The notes below the pieces were generated by a model. The model saw nothing but the letters and a program-made list of their open reading frames with translations. It did not search any database and was not told the DNA's origin. A DNA stretch of 64,000 bases, from assembly GCF_005503145.1 (NCBI RefSeq), contig NZ_SCNV01000002.1:331651-395650 (forward strand), read 5' to 3'. Positions 9,448-19,226 of this stretch are shown one piece after another (within the stretch, counting starts at the first letter, position 1; each line of letters begins with the position of its first letter). The position numbers and the translations under genes were made by a program. This DNA is from Burkholderia sp. 4M9327F10 (GTDB taxonomy: Bacteria; Pseudomonadota; Gammaproteobacteria; Burkholderiales; Burkholderiaceae).

Positions 9448-9459
9448 GGCGCAATATTA

Positions 9460-9475
9460 GGAAGTGTTTGCTCCC
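9460..9475. promoter_or_regulatory. Predicted TetR operator in front of the tetR-like gene
   Basis: GGAAGTGTTTGCTCCC lies 12 bp upstream of the regulator's ATG. Its partial dyad (GGAAGT/GCTCCC) and 11 of 16 identities with the site at 8793-8808 suggest a shared operator with consensus GGAAGTGWWTRCTYYC. Confidence 0.55.
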
Positions 9476-9584
9476 AAATCAAGTTTTTTCTGCAATGGCA
9501 TCGAGCCGCCGACCAGGCGCGTGTGTCTACCGGGTCAGCGCACGGCATATCGCGCTCCCCGGCGATGGCCTCCACCCCTATGCC

Positions 9585-10646
9585 TTAACTACGCTCAGTG
9601 ACGGGAGACTGGGCGTCCACTGCGTCGGGCACCCCATCATGCGACATCAGGATCGCCAGCCAGCGGGTACTCTGAAACTGGGCCGCTATCACCATCATCA
9701 GCACGGTCAAGGGTGTCGCGAGAATGGCGCCCGGTACGCCCCAGAGAATCGTCCAGATTCCCAAAGCGAGCATTCCAATGAGTGGGTCCGTATTGGTGCT
9801 TTTGGCCTGGACCTTCGGCATGATGAGATTGTGTGCGATCTGGAAAACCGCCAGGACAATCACGAACACCCCCAGAGGCAAGGCGACCGATCCGCTATGA
9901 ACAGCAGCAAACAATGCGGGCACCACACTCGCAACGAAAGGTCCGACGACGGGCATGAATGCCAGAAGAAATACCGTCACTGACCAGAATGCCGTGTCGG
10001 GTAATTGAGCAAAGCGAAAGACAGCGGCGGAAATCGCGGCAATCGCCAGGTTGATTGCGGTTTGCGAGATCAGGTAGGCCTGGACCCTGCGCGTGATTTT
10101 AGAAAGCACAGCGCGCTGGGAGTTTGCTCTCGCCTCGTTAGTCGTGGCTTTGAGTATTTTTGGATCGGCGTCTGCCGCCCGTCCCAGAAGCATGAACACG
10201 AAGAAAAATAACGTAAGGAATGCTTTCGATACGGCATCGCCCACCCCGGACGCCAGGTTGTGCTCCAACGACGGGAAATCGATCAAGCCAAGCACGGTTG
10301 CCAGATCAAACCTTCGTCCAAAACCCACGCTGACTGATCGAATCAGGTTGTCGAGTTGGGCCGGGAGCGCGGGAGCCTGTTTGACGAGGTCGCTCATGCC
10401 CTGAAGGATAACGATGAAAATGCTATACGCGCTAAAGCCGACAATCCCCACAGTCGCGACAAGTATCAGCCACCTGGGCGCACGCGGAAGCACCCGGACT
10501 ACCAGCGAGACGATGCCCGCAATCAGGATCCGGAGCAGCACCGCCAGAAAGAAAGGAACCAGGATTGGACGCAAAAAATACAGGATTGCCAGACCCGCCG
10601 CCACGCCGGTAGTGGTCTGAGCGACAGAACTCGGTGTTGTCGTCAT
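9585..10646 (-). CDS. AI-2E/PerM-family membrane permease
   Basis: The 353-residue polytopic inner-membrane protein has about seven or eight hydrophobic helices. It shows the hallmarks of the AI-2E exporter family (UPF0118): an N-terminal pair of helices with LAILYFLRPILVPFF, a soluble middle region, and the C-terminal block FMPVVGPFVASVVPAL, then NLIMPKVQ and GVPGAILATPLTVL. Members are linked to export of signals or to Na+/H+ or organic-acid transport; the substrate cannot be told from sequence. It appears monocistronic, separated from the TetR gene by 137 bp. Confidence 0.85.
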   Translation of the reverse strand: MTTTPSSVAQTTTGVAAGLAILYFLRPILVPFFLAVLLRILIAGIVSLVVRVLPRAPRWLILVATVGIVGFSAYSIFIVILQGMSDLVKQAPALPAQLDNLIRSVSVGFGRRFDLATVLGLIDFPSLEHNLASGVGDAVSKAFLTLFFFVFMLLGRAADADPKILKATTNEARANSQRAVLSKITRRVQAYLISQTAINLAIAAISAAVFRFAQLPDTAFWSVTVFLLAFMPVVGPFVASVVPALFAAVHSGSVALPLGVFVIVLAVFQIAHNLIMPKVQAKSTNTDPLIGMLALGIWTILWGVPGAILATPLTVLMMVIAAQFQSTRWLAILMSHDGVPDAVDAQSPVTERS

Positions 10647-10962
10647 GATTAATTTTCTAAAAGGTTCGAGCCAGCCAGCACGCTATTGGATCGTGCGATC
10701 GTGCGCTCTTTTTCGCCGACGAGGATATCAGGAACGGATCAATCCTGTGAGGTCGTCTGCCTTACAGCCGAAACGCCAGGAAGCGCCTGGAAACGCGTGG
10801 AAGCGGCGAACTGGCGGCGCCCGATTTGTTCCTTCGAATCACAAGTGTTTGTCCGCACCGGGTGTTTGAACGCGACGCCAACACGCCTACATTACGGACC
10901 TATCGGAGCCACTCGCCCGATCGGCAACAGAGCCCACCTCTTAATTGATTCGGAGTTTATCC
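10647..10962. other. Intergenic region between divergent permease and SDR genes
   Basis: No credible reading frame is seen. The region should hold both divergent promoters. Near the SDR gene a CGGAG ribosome binding site precedes the ATG at 10963. No palindrome of note was found. Confidence 0.4.
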
Positions 10963-11673
10963 ATGAGCACCTCACAAAAAGTCATCGTTGTAACCGGCGC
11001 GTCGCAAGGCATCGGCGCAGAAATCGTCAAGGCCTTCCGCAAGCTGGACTATCGCGTGGTCGCCACCGCACGCAGCATCAAACCGTCTGAGGATCCCAAC
11101 GTCCGCACCGTGGCCGGCGACATTTCCGACCCTGAAACCGCCCGCCGCGTAATCGAGGAAGCCGTGACGCACTTCGGCCGCGTGGACACGCTGGTCAACA
11201 ATGCCGGTGTCTTCATCGCCAAACCTTTCACCTCGTACACCGCTGAAGACTACGCTTCGATCATCGCGGTCAATCTGAATGGTTTCTTCCACATCACCCA
11301 GCTTGCCGTCGCTGAGATGGAAAAGCATTCCAGCGGCCACGTCGTCAGCATCAGCACCACGCTGGTCGACCACGCCATTGACGGCGTGCCTTCAGTACTC
11401 GCTTCACTGACCAAAGGCGGCCTGAACGCAGCAACCCGCTCCCTCGCGATCGAGTACGCAAAACGCGGCATTCGGGCCAACGCCGTGTCGCCCGGCATCA
11501 TCAAGTCGCCGATGCACGCGGTCGAAACGCATGCGGCACTCGGCGCACTCCACCCGATGGGCCACATGGGAGAGATGAGCGACATCGTCAACGCGATTCT
11601 GTATCTGGACTCCGCCCCGTTCGTCACCGGCGAGATCCTGCATGTCGACGGTGGCCAGAGCGCCGGACACTAA
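10963..11673 (+). CDS. SDR-family oxidoreductase lacking the catalytic Tyr
   Basis: The protein has 236 residues from the ATG at 10963, with GGAG 7 bp upstream; a TTG at 10945 is less likely. The Rossmann signature TGASQGIG (11-18), NNAG (79-82) and the C-terminal INAVSPG-like block (RANAVSPG) mark a classical short-chain dehydrogenase. In the active-site YxxxK motif, however, Tyr is replaced by Ala147 while Lys151 and a Ser at 131 remain (VLASLTKGG). It is followed by a tautomerase and a VOC protein on the same strand, with gaps of about 90 and 70 bp, probably one transcription unit. Either catalysis uses another residue or the protein has a non-redox role. Confidence 0.85.
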   Translation: MSTSQKVIVVTGASQGIGAEIVKAFRKLDYRVVATARSIKPSEDPNVRTVAGDISDPETARRVIEEAVTHFGRVDTLVNNAGVFIAKPFTSYTAEDYASIIAVNLNGFFHITQLAVAEMEKHSSGHVVSISTTLVDHAIDGVPSVLASLTKGGLNAATRSLAIEYAKRGIRANAVSPGIIKSPMHAVETHAALGALHPMGHMGEMSDIVNAILYLDSAPFVTGEILHVDGGQSAGH

Positions 11674-11766
11674 GCGGGCCGGATCAGTAGCGCACACCCA
11701 CTTACCGGACCGGATGCCTGCGTTAGCACGGGCTCCGGTTCTTGAACTGCGATCAAGGAAAACGTC

Positions 11767-11997
11767 ATGCCTATCGTCACAATCCAGGTCACCCGCGAAG
11801 GGACCAAGCCCGGAGTAAACTCGGTTACTGCGGAAGAAAAAGCTGAACTCATCAAGGGCGTCAGCCACGTGTTGCTCGACGTGCTGAACAAGCCGCTGGA
11901 AGCCACCTTTGTCGTCATCGAGGAGGTGGAAATGGAGAACTGGGGGTGGGGTGGCTTGCCCGTTGGCGAATATCGCAAGCAGCTTCGAGCGAAATAG
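11767..11997 (+). CDS. 4-oxalocrotonate tautomerase family protein
   Basis: This 76-residue protein begins MPIVTIQVTREG, giving the catalytic N-terminal Pro1 after Met removal. It has the EEKAELIKGVSHVLLDVL helix and an IEEVEMENWGWGG C-terminal half typical of 4-OT enzymes (a beta-alpha-beta unit forming hexamers). Such enzymes interconvert enol and keto forms of 2-oxoacids in ring-cleavage pathways. Arg residues are present but the exact substrate-binding pair is not assigned. It lies between the SDR and the VOC genes. Confidence 0.88.
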   Translation: MPIVTIQVTREGTKPGVNSVTAEEKAELIKGVSHVLLDVLNKPLEATFVVIEEVEMENWGWGGLPVGEYRKQLRAK

Positions 11998-12066
11998 CGA
12001 TTAGCGATGTTCCGCGGGCGGTTGTGCCGCGACACGATCGTGTGGCTATAGATGGAGGCAATGACG

Positions 12067-12489
12067 ATGGACAGCAAATCTCTCACGCGCGGAATCGATC
12101 ATATCGGGCTGACGGTCCGCGACCTGAACCTCACGCGCGACTTCTTTGTCGACTGTCTGGGCTGGAGCCTGGTTGGAGGCCGCCCGAGTTACCCCGCGGC
12201 TTTTGTCTCCGACGGCCACGTGACGCTGACGCTGTGGCAGGTGACGAATCAGGACAGGCGCGTCGAGTTCGATCGCAAGACCAACGTCGGTTTGCACCAC
12301 CTTGCGTTCCGGCTAGACAGCGAAGCGGCGCTCAACGAGATGTTCGCGCGGGTATCGGCATGGCCGGGCGTGACGGTTGAGTTCGCACCGGAAAATCTGG
12401 GCGAAGGCCCCAAGCGGCATACGATGGTGTACGAACCCGGCGGCATCAGACTTGAGTTCGATTTCGATCCGCGGGTTCAGGCGGGCTGA
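12067..12489 (+). CDS. VOC family protein (glyoxalase/dioxygenase fold)
   Basis: The protein has 140 residues from the ATG at 12067. The GGAGG at 12054-12058 is 8 bp before this codon and thus selects it over the ATGs at 12052 and 12061. It has the two beta-alpha-beta3 modules of the vicinal oxygen chelate fold: IDHIGLTVRDLNLTRDFFVD at the N-terminus with metal-ligand His, GLHHLAFRL in the middle, and MVYEPGGIRLEF with a C-terminal Glu ligand. Possible activities include lactoylglutathione lyase-like isomerisation or ring cleavage; the substrate is not determinable. It is convergent with the LysR gene downstream. Confidence 0.85.
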   Translation: MDSKSLTRGIDHIGLTVRDLNLTRDFFVDCLGWSLVGGRPSYPAAFVSDGHVTLTLWQVTNQDRRVEFDRKTNVGLHHLAFRLDSEAALNEMFARVSAWPGVTVEFAPENLGEGPKRHTMVYEPGGIRLEFDFDPRVQAG

Positions 12490-12541
12490 TACCGTCAGGC
12501 ACTTCCTGGCTTACCCTGTCGATGATCAGCAAGCAGACTGA

Positions 12542-13540
12542 TCAAGCGCGGGAAACGCGCTTCGCCGGCTCTGCCATAGCCGCCACAGGCGTCCCGTCTT
12601 GCTGTTGCTGCTCCCTCGCCAGGCAGGCAATGGTGGCTATCAGCTTCTGACAAACCACCGACGGCGGGGTAAGGTTGGAATAGCTGGCCCAGATGCCAAT
12701 GCTCAAATCTTGCGCGAGTGGCCGCACGACCACGCGCTCGCGAATTTCCGGCGGCAGGCTGGACAGGTTGACCAGTGTCGAGCCCAGACCGTTCTTCACA
12801 TAGGACGCCGCGGCCACCGGCGAGTCGGCCTCGATCGCGTAACCAGCCTCGGACCGCGTGCCGAAAAAACGCCGCTGTACCCGGCCGAGCGGTGCGTGAG
12901 CGGGATAGCTGATCCATGGCTGCGCGAGAAGATCCTCTGCCTTGATCGCTGCCTTGCGCCTCAATGGCGAACTCCTCGGCATCACGCACACCACCCGGTC
13001 CTCGCCGATCTGCTGTGTGATCAGACGCGGATGGTCAATGGACGACAAGGAAATACCCAGGTCGACGTTGCCGCCGAGCAGCTGATTCGCGATCTCCGCA
13101 GCCTTGAACGTGCGGATCTGCACCTGTAGCTGCGATATCTGCGATTGCAAGCTGCTCAGGGCGCGGGGCAGCATGACCTGCTCGAAGCAGGAACTGGTGG
13201 CCACCTTCAGCGTGGCGACACCTCCGTGCGCCAGGTTCACAGCCAGACTGTTGATCTGACACATGCGGTTATAGACGTCCTCTATCTCCGCATAGAGGCG
13301 GCGTGCCTCGGGCGTGGGGACTAGCCGCTGCTTCGTACGCTCGAACAGCAGGTAGCCGAGGCGCGATTCGGCCAGCGCGAGCATGCGGCTGATCGCAGGT
13401 TGCGAGACGTGCAACATCCTGCCCGCGCTGCAGATCGAGCCCGACAACATGATGGCGCGAAAAATCTCGATCTGACGAAGGTTCAGCGGACGCTGGTCGA
13501 CCGCAGCGTCTGCCGCGCGCGACAAATGGACGTGTTCCAT
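12542..13540 (-). CDS. LysR-family regulator of the D-amino-acid/peptide uptake operon
   Basis: The protein has 332 residues from the ATG at 13540, preceded by GGGAG; an ATG at 13564 lacks a good site. The N-terminal winged helix includes LNLRQIEIFRAIMLSGSICSAGRMLHVSQPAISRMLA, and the effector domain is of the periplasmic-binding type (about 105-310). It is transcribed divergently from the ABC transporter/hydrolase operon. The spacer contains a dyad with T-N11-A geometry (13629-13651), so it most likely controls that operon in response to a transported substrate. Confidence 0.9.
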   Translation of the reverse strand: MEHVHLSRAADAAVDQRPLNLRQIEIFRAIMLSGSICSAGRMLHVSQPAISRMLALAESRLGYLLFERTKQRLVPTPEARRLYAEIEDVYNRMCQINSLAVNLAHGGVATLKVATSSCFEQVMLPRALSSLQSQISQLQVQIRTFKAAEIANQLLGGNVDLGISLSSIDHPRLITQQIGEDRVVCVMPRSSPLRRKAAIKAEDLLAQPWISYPAHAPLGRVQRRFFGTRSEAGYAIEADSPVAAASYVKNGLGSTLVNLSSLPPEIRERVVVRPLAQDLSIGIWASYSNLTPPSVVCQKLIATIACLAREQQQQDGTPVAAMAEPAKRVSRA

Positions 13541-13628
13541 ACGGCGAGCTCCCGGAAACGGCATGCCTGAGCTTATCCCGACATTTTCCGTTGTGCATGG
13601 TTTGCGCCATCGTCAGTCCAGAAGATTC

Positions 13629-13651
13629 ACTCATAACCTGAGCGGATGAGT
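13629..13651. promoter_or_regulatory. Predicted LysR box (ACTCAT-N11-ATGAGT)
   Basis: Perfect six-base inverted arms are separated by 11 bases, matching the T-N11-A pattern of LysR recognition sites. The site sits in the 220-bp spacer between the divergent LysR gene and the transporter operon, 110 bp before the binding-protein ATG. A run of nine T residues follows at about 13656. Confidence 0.65.
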
Positions 13652-13760
13652 CACCTTTTTTTTTGCATGAGGCCGCGGCACCGTCTCTCCAGTACGCTGG
13701 ATTCCACGTGCGACGCAACGTTCGCCGTCTGGACATCGGGATACTCGCAAGGGAAATGTC

Positions 13761-15356
13761 ATGGAACGCAGGGATTTCTTGAGGGGTGCGGCGTTAGGTG
13801 GCCTCGCCGTCGCCTCGGGCAGCCTGCCCACAATGGTGCAGGCGCAATCGCCCAAGGTGCTGAAGTTCGTGCCGCAGGCCGACCTGGCCAATTTCGACCC
13901 GATCTGGGGAACGCAGTATGTCGTGCGCAACGCGGCCATCCTCGTCTGGGACATGCTCTATGGCGTGGATGCCAGCCTCAGGCCGCAGCGCCAGATGGTC
14001 GAGTCCGAGCAGGTCTCCGCCGATGGCCTCACCTGGACCTTCAAACTGCGCGCCGGCCTGAAATTCCACGATGGCACACCGGTGACCAGCAAAGACGCGG
14101 TCGCCAGCCTGATGCGCTGGCAGAAGCGCAACCCGATGGGCCTGATGATCCTGAACGTTCAGAAAGAAATCACGCCAATCGATAACACCAGCTTCAAGTG
14201 GGTGCTGAGCAAGCCGTTTCCGAAGATGCTCGACGCACTCGGCAGCGTCGGCACGCCATGCGCGTTCATCATGCCCGAGCGCATCGCGAAGACCGATCCG
14301 TTCAAACAGATCACGGAGTACATCGGCTCGGGGCCGTTCAGGTTCGTGAAGAATGAATGGGTCCTCGGTTCGAAGGCCGTATTCGAGAAATTCACCGACT
14401 ACGTGCCGCGCAACGAACCCGCTTCGTGGATGGCCGGCGGCAAGAAGGTCTCGATCGACCGTCTGGAATGGATCATCATGCCCGACCCGGCAACGGCGTC
14501 GGCAGCCTTGCAGAACGGCGAGATCGACTGGTGGGAAAACCCCGTCGCCGATCTTGTTCCGGTGCTGAAGTCCAACGCCGGCATCATGACCGACGTCGCC
14601 GACCCGCTCGGCAACATCGGCACTTTCCGGATGAATCACCTCTACCCGCCTTTCAACGACATCAAGGTGCGCAAGGCAGTCATGATGGCGATCAGCCAGC
14701 AGGACTACTGCGAAGCGATCGTCGGCGAAAACCCTGCGTTGTGGAAAAAGCTCGGTGGCTTTTTCACGCCGGGCACAGCCAACTACACCGAGGTGGGCGG
14801 CGAAATGCTCAAGCAGGCCTCCAACCTCGAGGCCGCGAAGAAGCTGCTGGCCGAAAGCAGCTATAAGGGCGAGAAAGTGGTCTGTCTCGTCGCGCAGAAC
14901 CAGTCCGTCACCAAGGCGATGGGCGACGTCACCGTCGACATGCTCAAGAACCTGGGCATGAACGTGGATTTCGTCGCCACCGACTGGGGCACGGTCGGCA
15001 CGCGGCGAGCCAGCAAGGCACCGCCCGCGCAAGGCGGCTGGAACATGTTCCACTCCTGGCACGTCGGCGCCGACTGCATCAATCCGGCCAGTTATGTCGG
15101 TCTGCGCGCCGACGGCGACAAGGCCTGGTTCGGCTGGCCGACCGACCCGGCGGTCGAGGAACAGGTCGCAGCCTGGTACAGCGCGACCACGCCACAAGCC
15201 GCCCAGCAGGCAATGGACAAGCTGAACAAGGCAGCCGTGGATTTCGTGGTCTTCGCGCCGACCGGCTTCTTCCTGCAATACACCGCCTGGCGCAGGAACA
15301 TCAAGGGCATCGTCAAGGCGCCCATGCCCATCGTCTGGGGCGTGCAGAAAACCTGA
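13761..15356 (+). CDS. Dpp/Opp-type ABC transporter substrate-binding protein (SBP_bac_5)
   Basis: This 531-residue periplasmic binding protein carries a Tat signal, MERRDFLRGAALGGLAVASG, with the twin-arginine motif and a hydrophobic core ending at VQAQ. The mature part is of the cluster C family (dipeptide/oligopeptide/nickel): WTFKLRAGLKFHDGTPVTSKD, a middle GSGPFRFV block and KVRKAVMMAISQQDYCEAI. AAGGGA precedes the start. It is the first gene of an operon with two permeases, two ATPases and two D-amino-acid-releasing hydrolases. The ligand may be an N-carbamoyl- or N-acyl-D-amino acid, or a D-amino-acid-containing peptide (inference). Confidence 0.92.
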   Translation: MERRDFLRGAALGGLAVASGSLPTMVQAQSPKVLKFVPQADLANFDPIWGTQYVVRNAAILVWDMLYGVDASLRPQRQMVESEQVSADGLTWTFKLRAGLKFHDGTPVTSKDAVASLMRWQKRNPMGLMILNVQKEITPIDNTSFKWVLSKPFPKMLDALGSVGTPCAFIMPERIAKTDPFKQITEYIGSGPFRFVKNEWVLGSKAVFEKFTDYVPRNEPASWMAGGKKVSIDRLEWIIMPDPATASAALQNGEIDWWENPVADLVPVLKSNAGIMTDVADPLGNIGTFRMNHLYPPFNDIKVRKAVMMAISQQDYCEAIVGENPALWKKLGGFFTPGTANYTEVGGEMLKQASNLEAAKKLLAESSYKGEKVVCLVAQNQSVTKAMGDVTVDMLKNLGMNVDFVATDWGTVGTRRASKAPPAQGGWNMFHSWHVGADCINPASYVGLRADGDKAWFGWPTDPAVEEQVAAWYSATTPQAAQQAMDKLNKAAVDFVVFAPTGFFLQYTAWRRNIKGIVKAPMPIVWGVQKT

Positions 15357-15369
15357 GCCGCCGCAGACC

Positions 15370-16311
15370 ATGCTTTCCTATCTCCTCAAGCGGCTACTCG
15401 CAACGCTGCCTGTCCTGGCGCTGGTGGGCCTGTTCGTGTTCGGCCTGCTGTTCATCGCGCCCGGCGATCCGGCCGCCATTGTGGCCGGCGATCAGGCGAG
15501 CCCCGCGGACATCGCCCGCATCCGCGCGTCGATGGGGCTGGACCGGCCCTTCCTCGTGCAGCTGGGTACGTGGTTCTGGCAGATCCTGCACGGCAACCTG
15601 GGCAAATCGATCTTCAACGGCCTACCGGTCTCACAACTCATCGGAGATCGTGTCGGGCCGACGCTGTCGCTGATGGCCGTGACACTCGTCATCGCCATCG
15701 TGGTGGCGGTGCCTTCAGGAGTGCTCGCCGCAGCCCGCGCCGGCACCTGGGTGGATCGCGGCATCATGGCCCTCGCGGTGCTGGGTTTTTCCACGCCGGT
15801 GTTCGTGTTGGGCTACGTGCTGTCGTTCTGGCTTGCGCTCAAGCTGCAGTGGTTGCCGGTGCAAGGGTACACGCCGCTCGATCAGGGCGTCTGGCCATGG
15901 CTGCGCAACCTGCTGATGCCTGCCGCGGCGCTAGGCTTCATCTACATTGCGCTGATCGCGCGGGTCACGCGCGCCACCATGCTCGACGTGCTGCAGCAGG
16001 ACTACATCCGTACCGCGCGGGCCAAAGGACTCGGGCACGCCGCGGTGCTGTACGTCCATGCACTGAAGAACGCTTCGGTGCCGATCGCCACGGCCATCGG
16101 CATCGGCATTGCGCTCTTGATCGGCGGCGCGGTGGTCACTGAAAGCGTGTTTGCGATACCAGGACTCGGCCGCCTGACTGTCGATGCCATCCTGCAGCGC
16201 GACTATCCGGTCATCCAGGGCGTGGTCCTGGTGTCCAGCGTCGCCTATGTGCTCGTCAACCTGCTGGTGGACGTGCTCTACAGCGTTCTTGATCCGAGGA
16301 TACGGTATTGA
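15370..16311 (+). CDS. ABC transporter permease, DppB type
   Basis: This 313-residue inner-membrane protein has an N-terminal membrane anchor (LLKRLLATLPVLALVGLFVFGLLF), the APGDPA segment characteristic of DppB/OppB proteins, and six helices. The EAA coupling loop reads DYIRTARAKGLGHAAVLYVHALKN, with the conserved Gly that contacts the ATPase. It begins 13 bp after the binding protein gene and overlaps the next permease gene by four bases (TTGA). Confidence 0.93.
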   Translation: MLSYLLKRLLATLPVLALVGLFVFGLLFIAPGDPAAIVAGDQASPADIARIRASMGLDRPFLVQLGTWFWQILHGNLGKSIFNGLPVSQLIGDRVGPTLSLMAVTLVIAIVVAVPSGVLAAARAGTWVDRGIMALAVLGFSTPVFVLGYVLSFWLALKLQWLPVQGYTPLDQGVWPWLRNLLMPAAALGFIYIALIARVTRATMLDVLQQDYIRTARAKGLGHAAVLYVHALKNASVPIATAIGIGIALLIGGAVVTESVFAIPGLGRLTVDAILQRDYPVIQGVVLVSSVAYVLVNLLVDVLYSVLDPRIRY

Positions 16312-17237
16312 AGCCGCTCGCCGAATCCACCGCTCCAGTCGCGGATAGCACGCGTTACGCAATCGCGACGGAGATGCCAGACGTGTTCCCGCCGTTAAAA
16401 AGGCGCAGCGCGCTGTCGCGCTTTTTTGGCCAGCACCAGTCCATCGCGATCGGCGGCGGCATCCTGCTGATCCTCGTGCTGACGGCAATCTGCGCACCGC
16501 TGCTGTTCACCAGCGACCCCACCGCACTGCATATCTCGCATCGCCTGCGTGCGCCGTCCGCAGCGCACTGGTTCGGCACGGATATGGAAGGCCGTGACAT
16601 CTATTCCCGCGTGATCTACGGCGCGCGGGTGTCCCTCACGGTGGGCTTCTCCGTCGCGCTGCTGTCGTCGGTCATCGGCCTGCTTGTCGGGCTGGTGGCA
16701 GGGTTCGTGCGCCTGCTCGACGGCCTCGTCATGCGCGTCATGGACGGCGTCATGTCGATCCCGTCGGTGCTGCTGGCCATTGCGCTGATGGCCATGTCGC
16801 GTGGCAGCATCGTCAATGTGATCATTGCAATCAGCGTGTCCGAGATTCCCCGCGTGGCGCGGCTGATGCGCAGCGTAGCGCTGTCGCTGCGCGAACAGCC
16901 CTACGTCGACGCCGCGATCGCAGCGGGCTCGCGCACACCGGCCATCATCTTCCGGCACATCATGCCGAACGCCCTCGCCCCGCTGATTGTGCAGGCCACC
17001 TATATCTGCGCCAGCGCGATGATCACCGAATCGATCCTGTCGTTCATCGGCGCCGGCACGCCGCCCAACATCCCGTCGTGGGGCAACATCATGGCCGACG
17101 GTCGCACCCTGTGGCAGGTGAAGTTTTACATCATCGCGTTTCCCGCGATCTTTCTGTCGCTGACCGTGCTCGCGGTCAACCTGCTCGGCGATGGCCTGCG
17201 CGATGCACTCGACCCCCGACTGAACAAAGGAAGCTGA
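16308..17237 (+). CDS. ABC transporter permease, DppC type
   Basis: The 309-residue partner permease starts at a TTG overlapping the upstream stop; an ATG at 16374 is an alternative that removes 22 residues. It has the OppC_N-type helix ([23 protein letters not shown]), the [24 protein letters not shown] block that identifies the DppC/OppC group, and the EAA loop [20 protein letters not shown]. It forms the heterodimeric channel with the preceding gene product. Translation coupling is likely from the overlap. Confidence 0.92.
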   Translation: MKPLAESTAPVADSTRYAIATEMPDVFPPLKRRSALSRFFGQHQSIAIGGGILLILVLTAICAPLLFTSDPTALHISHRLRAPSAAHWFGTDMEGRDIYSRVIYGARVSLTVGFSVALLSSVIGLLVGLVAGFVRLLDGLVMRVMDGVMSIPSVLLAIALMAMSRGSIVNVIIAISVSEIPRVARLMRSVALSLREQPYVDAAIAAGSRTPAIIFRHIMPNALAPLIVQATYICASAMITESILSFIGAGTPPNIPSWGNIMADGRTLWQVKFYIIAFPAIFLSLTVLAVNLLGDGLRDALDPRLNKGS

Positions 17238-17238
17238 C

Positions 17239-18221
<983 letters not shown>

Positions 18222-18225
<4 letters not shown>

Positions 18226-19226
18226 ACCGGCCGCTGCTGGAGGTGAACGACCTCGTCAAGCACTACCCCGCGAAGAAAAGCTGGTTTGGCGGACAGCGCA
18301 AGACGGTGCATGCGGTGGACGGCGTGTCGTTCCACATCGGACGTGGCGAGACGCTCTCGCTAGTGGGCGAGTCAGGCTGCGGCAAGTCCACCGTCGGCCG
18401 CTGCGTACTGCGGCTGACCGGCCTCACGCGTGGCCAGGTCGTGCTGGACGGGCAACGTATCGATGACATCTCCGAGGGCGCGCTGCGGCCCCATCGCCGG
18501 CGCCTGCAGGTCGTGTTCCAGGACCCTTTCTCCAGCCTCAACCCGCGCATGCGGGTACGCGAGATCCTCGCCGAGCCGATCCGCAATTTCGGCCTCGCCG
18601 CCGACAAAGCCGAACTCGCGCGGCAGCTCGAGCAATTGATGACGCGGGTCGGTTTGCCGGCAGAAGGACTTGAGCGCCTGCCTCACGAGTTTTCGGGCGG
18701 CCAACGACAGCGCATCGGCATTGCGCGGGCGCTGGCTGCCCAGCCCAGCCTGATCGTGTGTGACGAAGCCGTGTCCGCGCTGGACGTGTCGGTCAAGGCG
18801 CAGATCGTCAACCTGCTGCAGGCCCTGCAGCAAGAGCTGGGGTTGGCCCTGCTGTTCATCAGTCATGACCTCGCGATCGTCGAGCACATCACGCATCGGG
18901 TCATCGTCATGTACCTGGGCACCATCGTGGAAGTGGCCAGCAAGCGTCAGCTATTCGGCAACGCATTGCACCCGTACACGCGCGCGCTGCTCTCGGCCGT
19001 GCCGGACCCCGATCCCGCTCGTCAACCCAGCAGGATCGCGCTGCAAGGGGATCTGCCGAGCCCGATCGACCCGCCCTCGGGCTGCCGCTTCCATACCCGT
19101 TGCCCACAAGCGCGCGACCTGTGCCGGCAGGCTGTGCCCGAATTGAAGTTTCATGCCCCCGGACATCAGGCCGCGTGTCATTTCGTCGACACCGACGCCG
19201 CCCGGATTTCAGGAGATATCGTATGA
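18222..19226 (+). CDS. ABC transporter ATP-binding protein, DppF type
   Basis: The protein has 334 residues from the ATG at 18222, which overlaps the preceding stop. Walker A is GESGCGKST, the Q-loop [11 protein letters not shown], the signature [12 protein letters not shown] and Walker [13 protein letters not shown] (Ala replaces the usual Pro after DE, as in many DppF proteins). The C-terminal extension has the [14 protein letters not shown] cysteines. It completes the five-component importer and overlaps the following hydrolase gene by four bases, which strongly ties uptake to that enzyme. Confidence 0.93.

Noticed and set aside
13794..15371. 525-residue frame antisense to the binding-protein gene
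   Set aside because: His/Gly/Arg-rich shadow composition, no motif; the opposite strand has a Tat signal and complete SBP_bac_5 family blocks.
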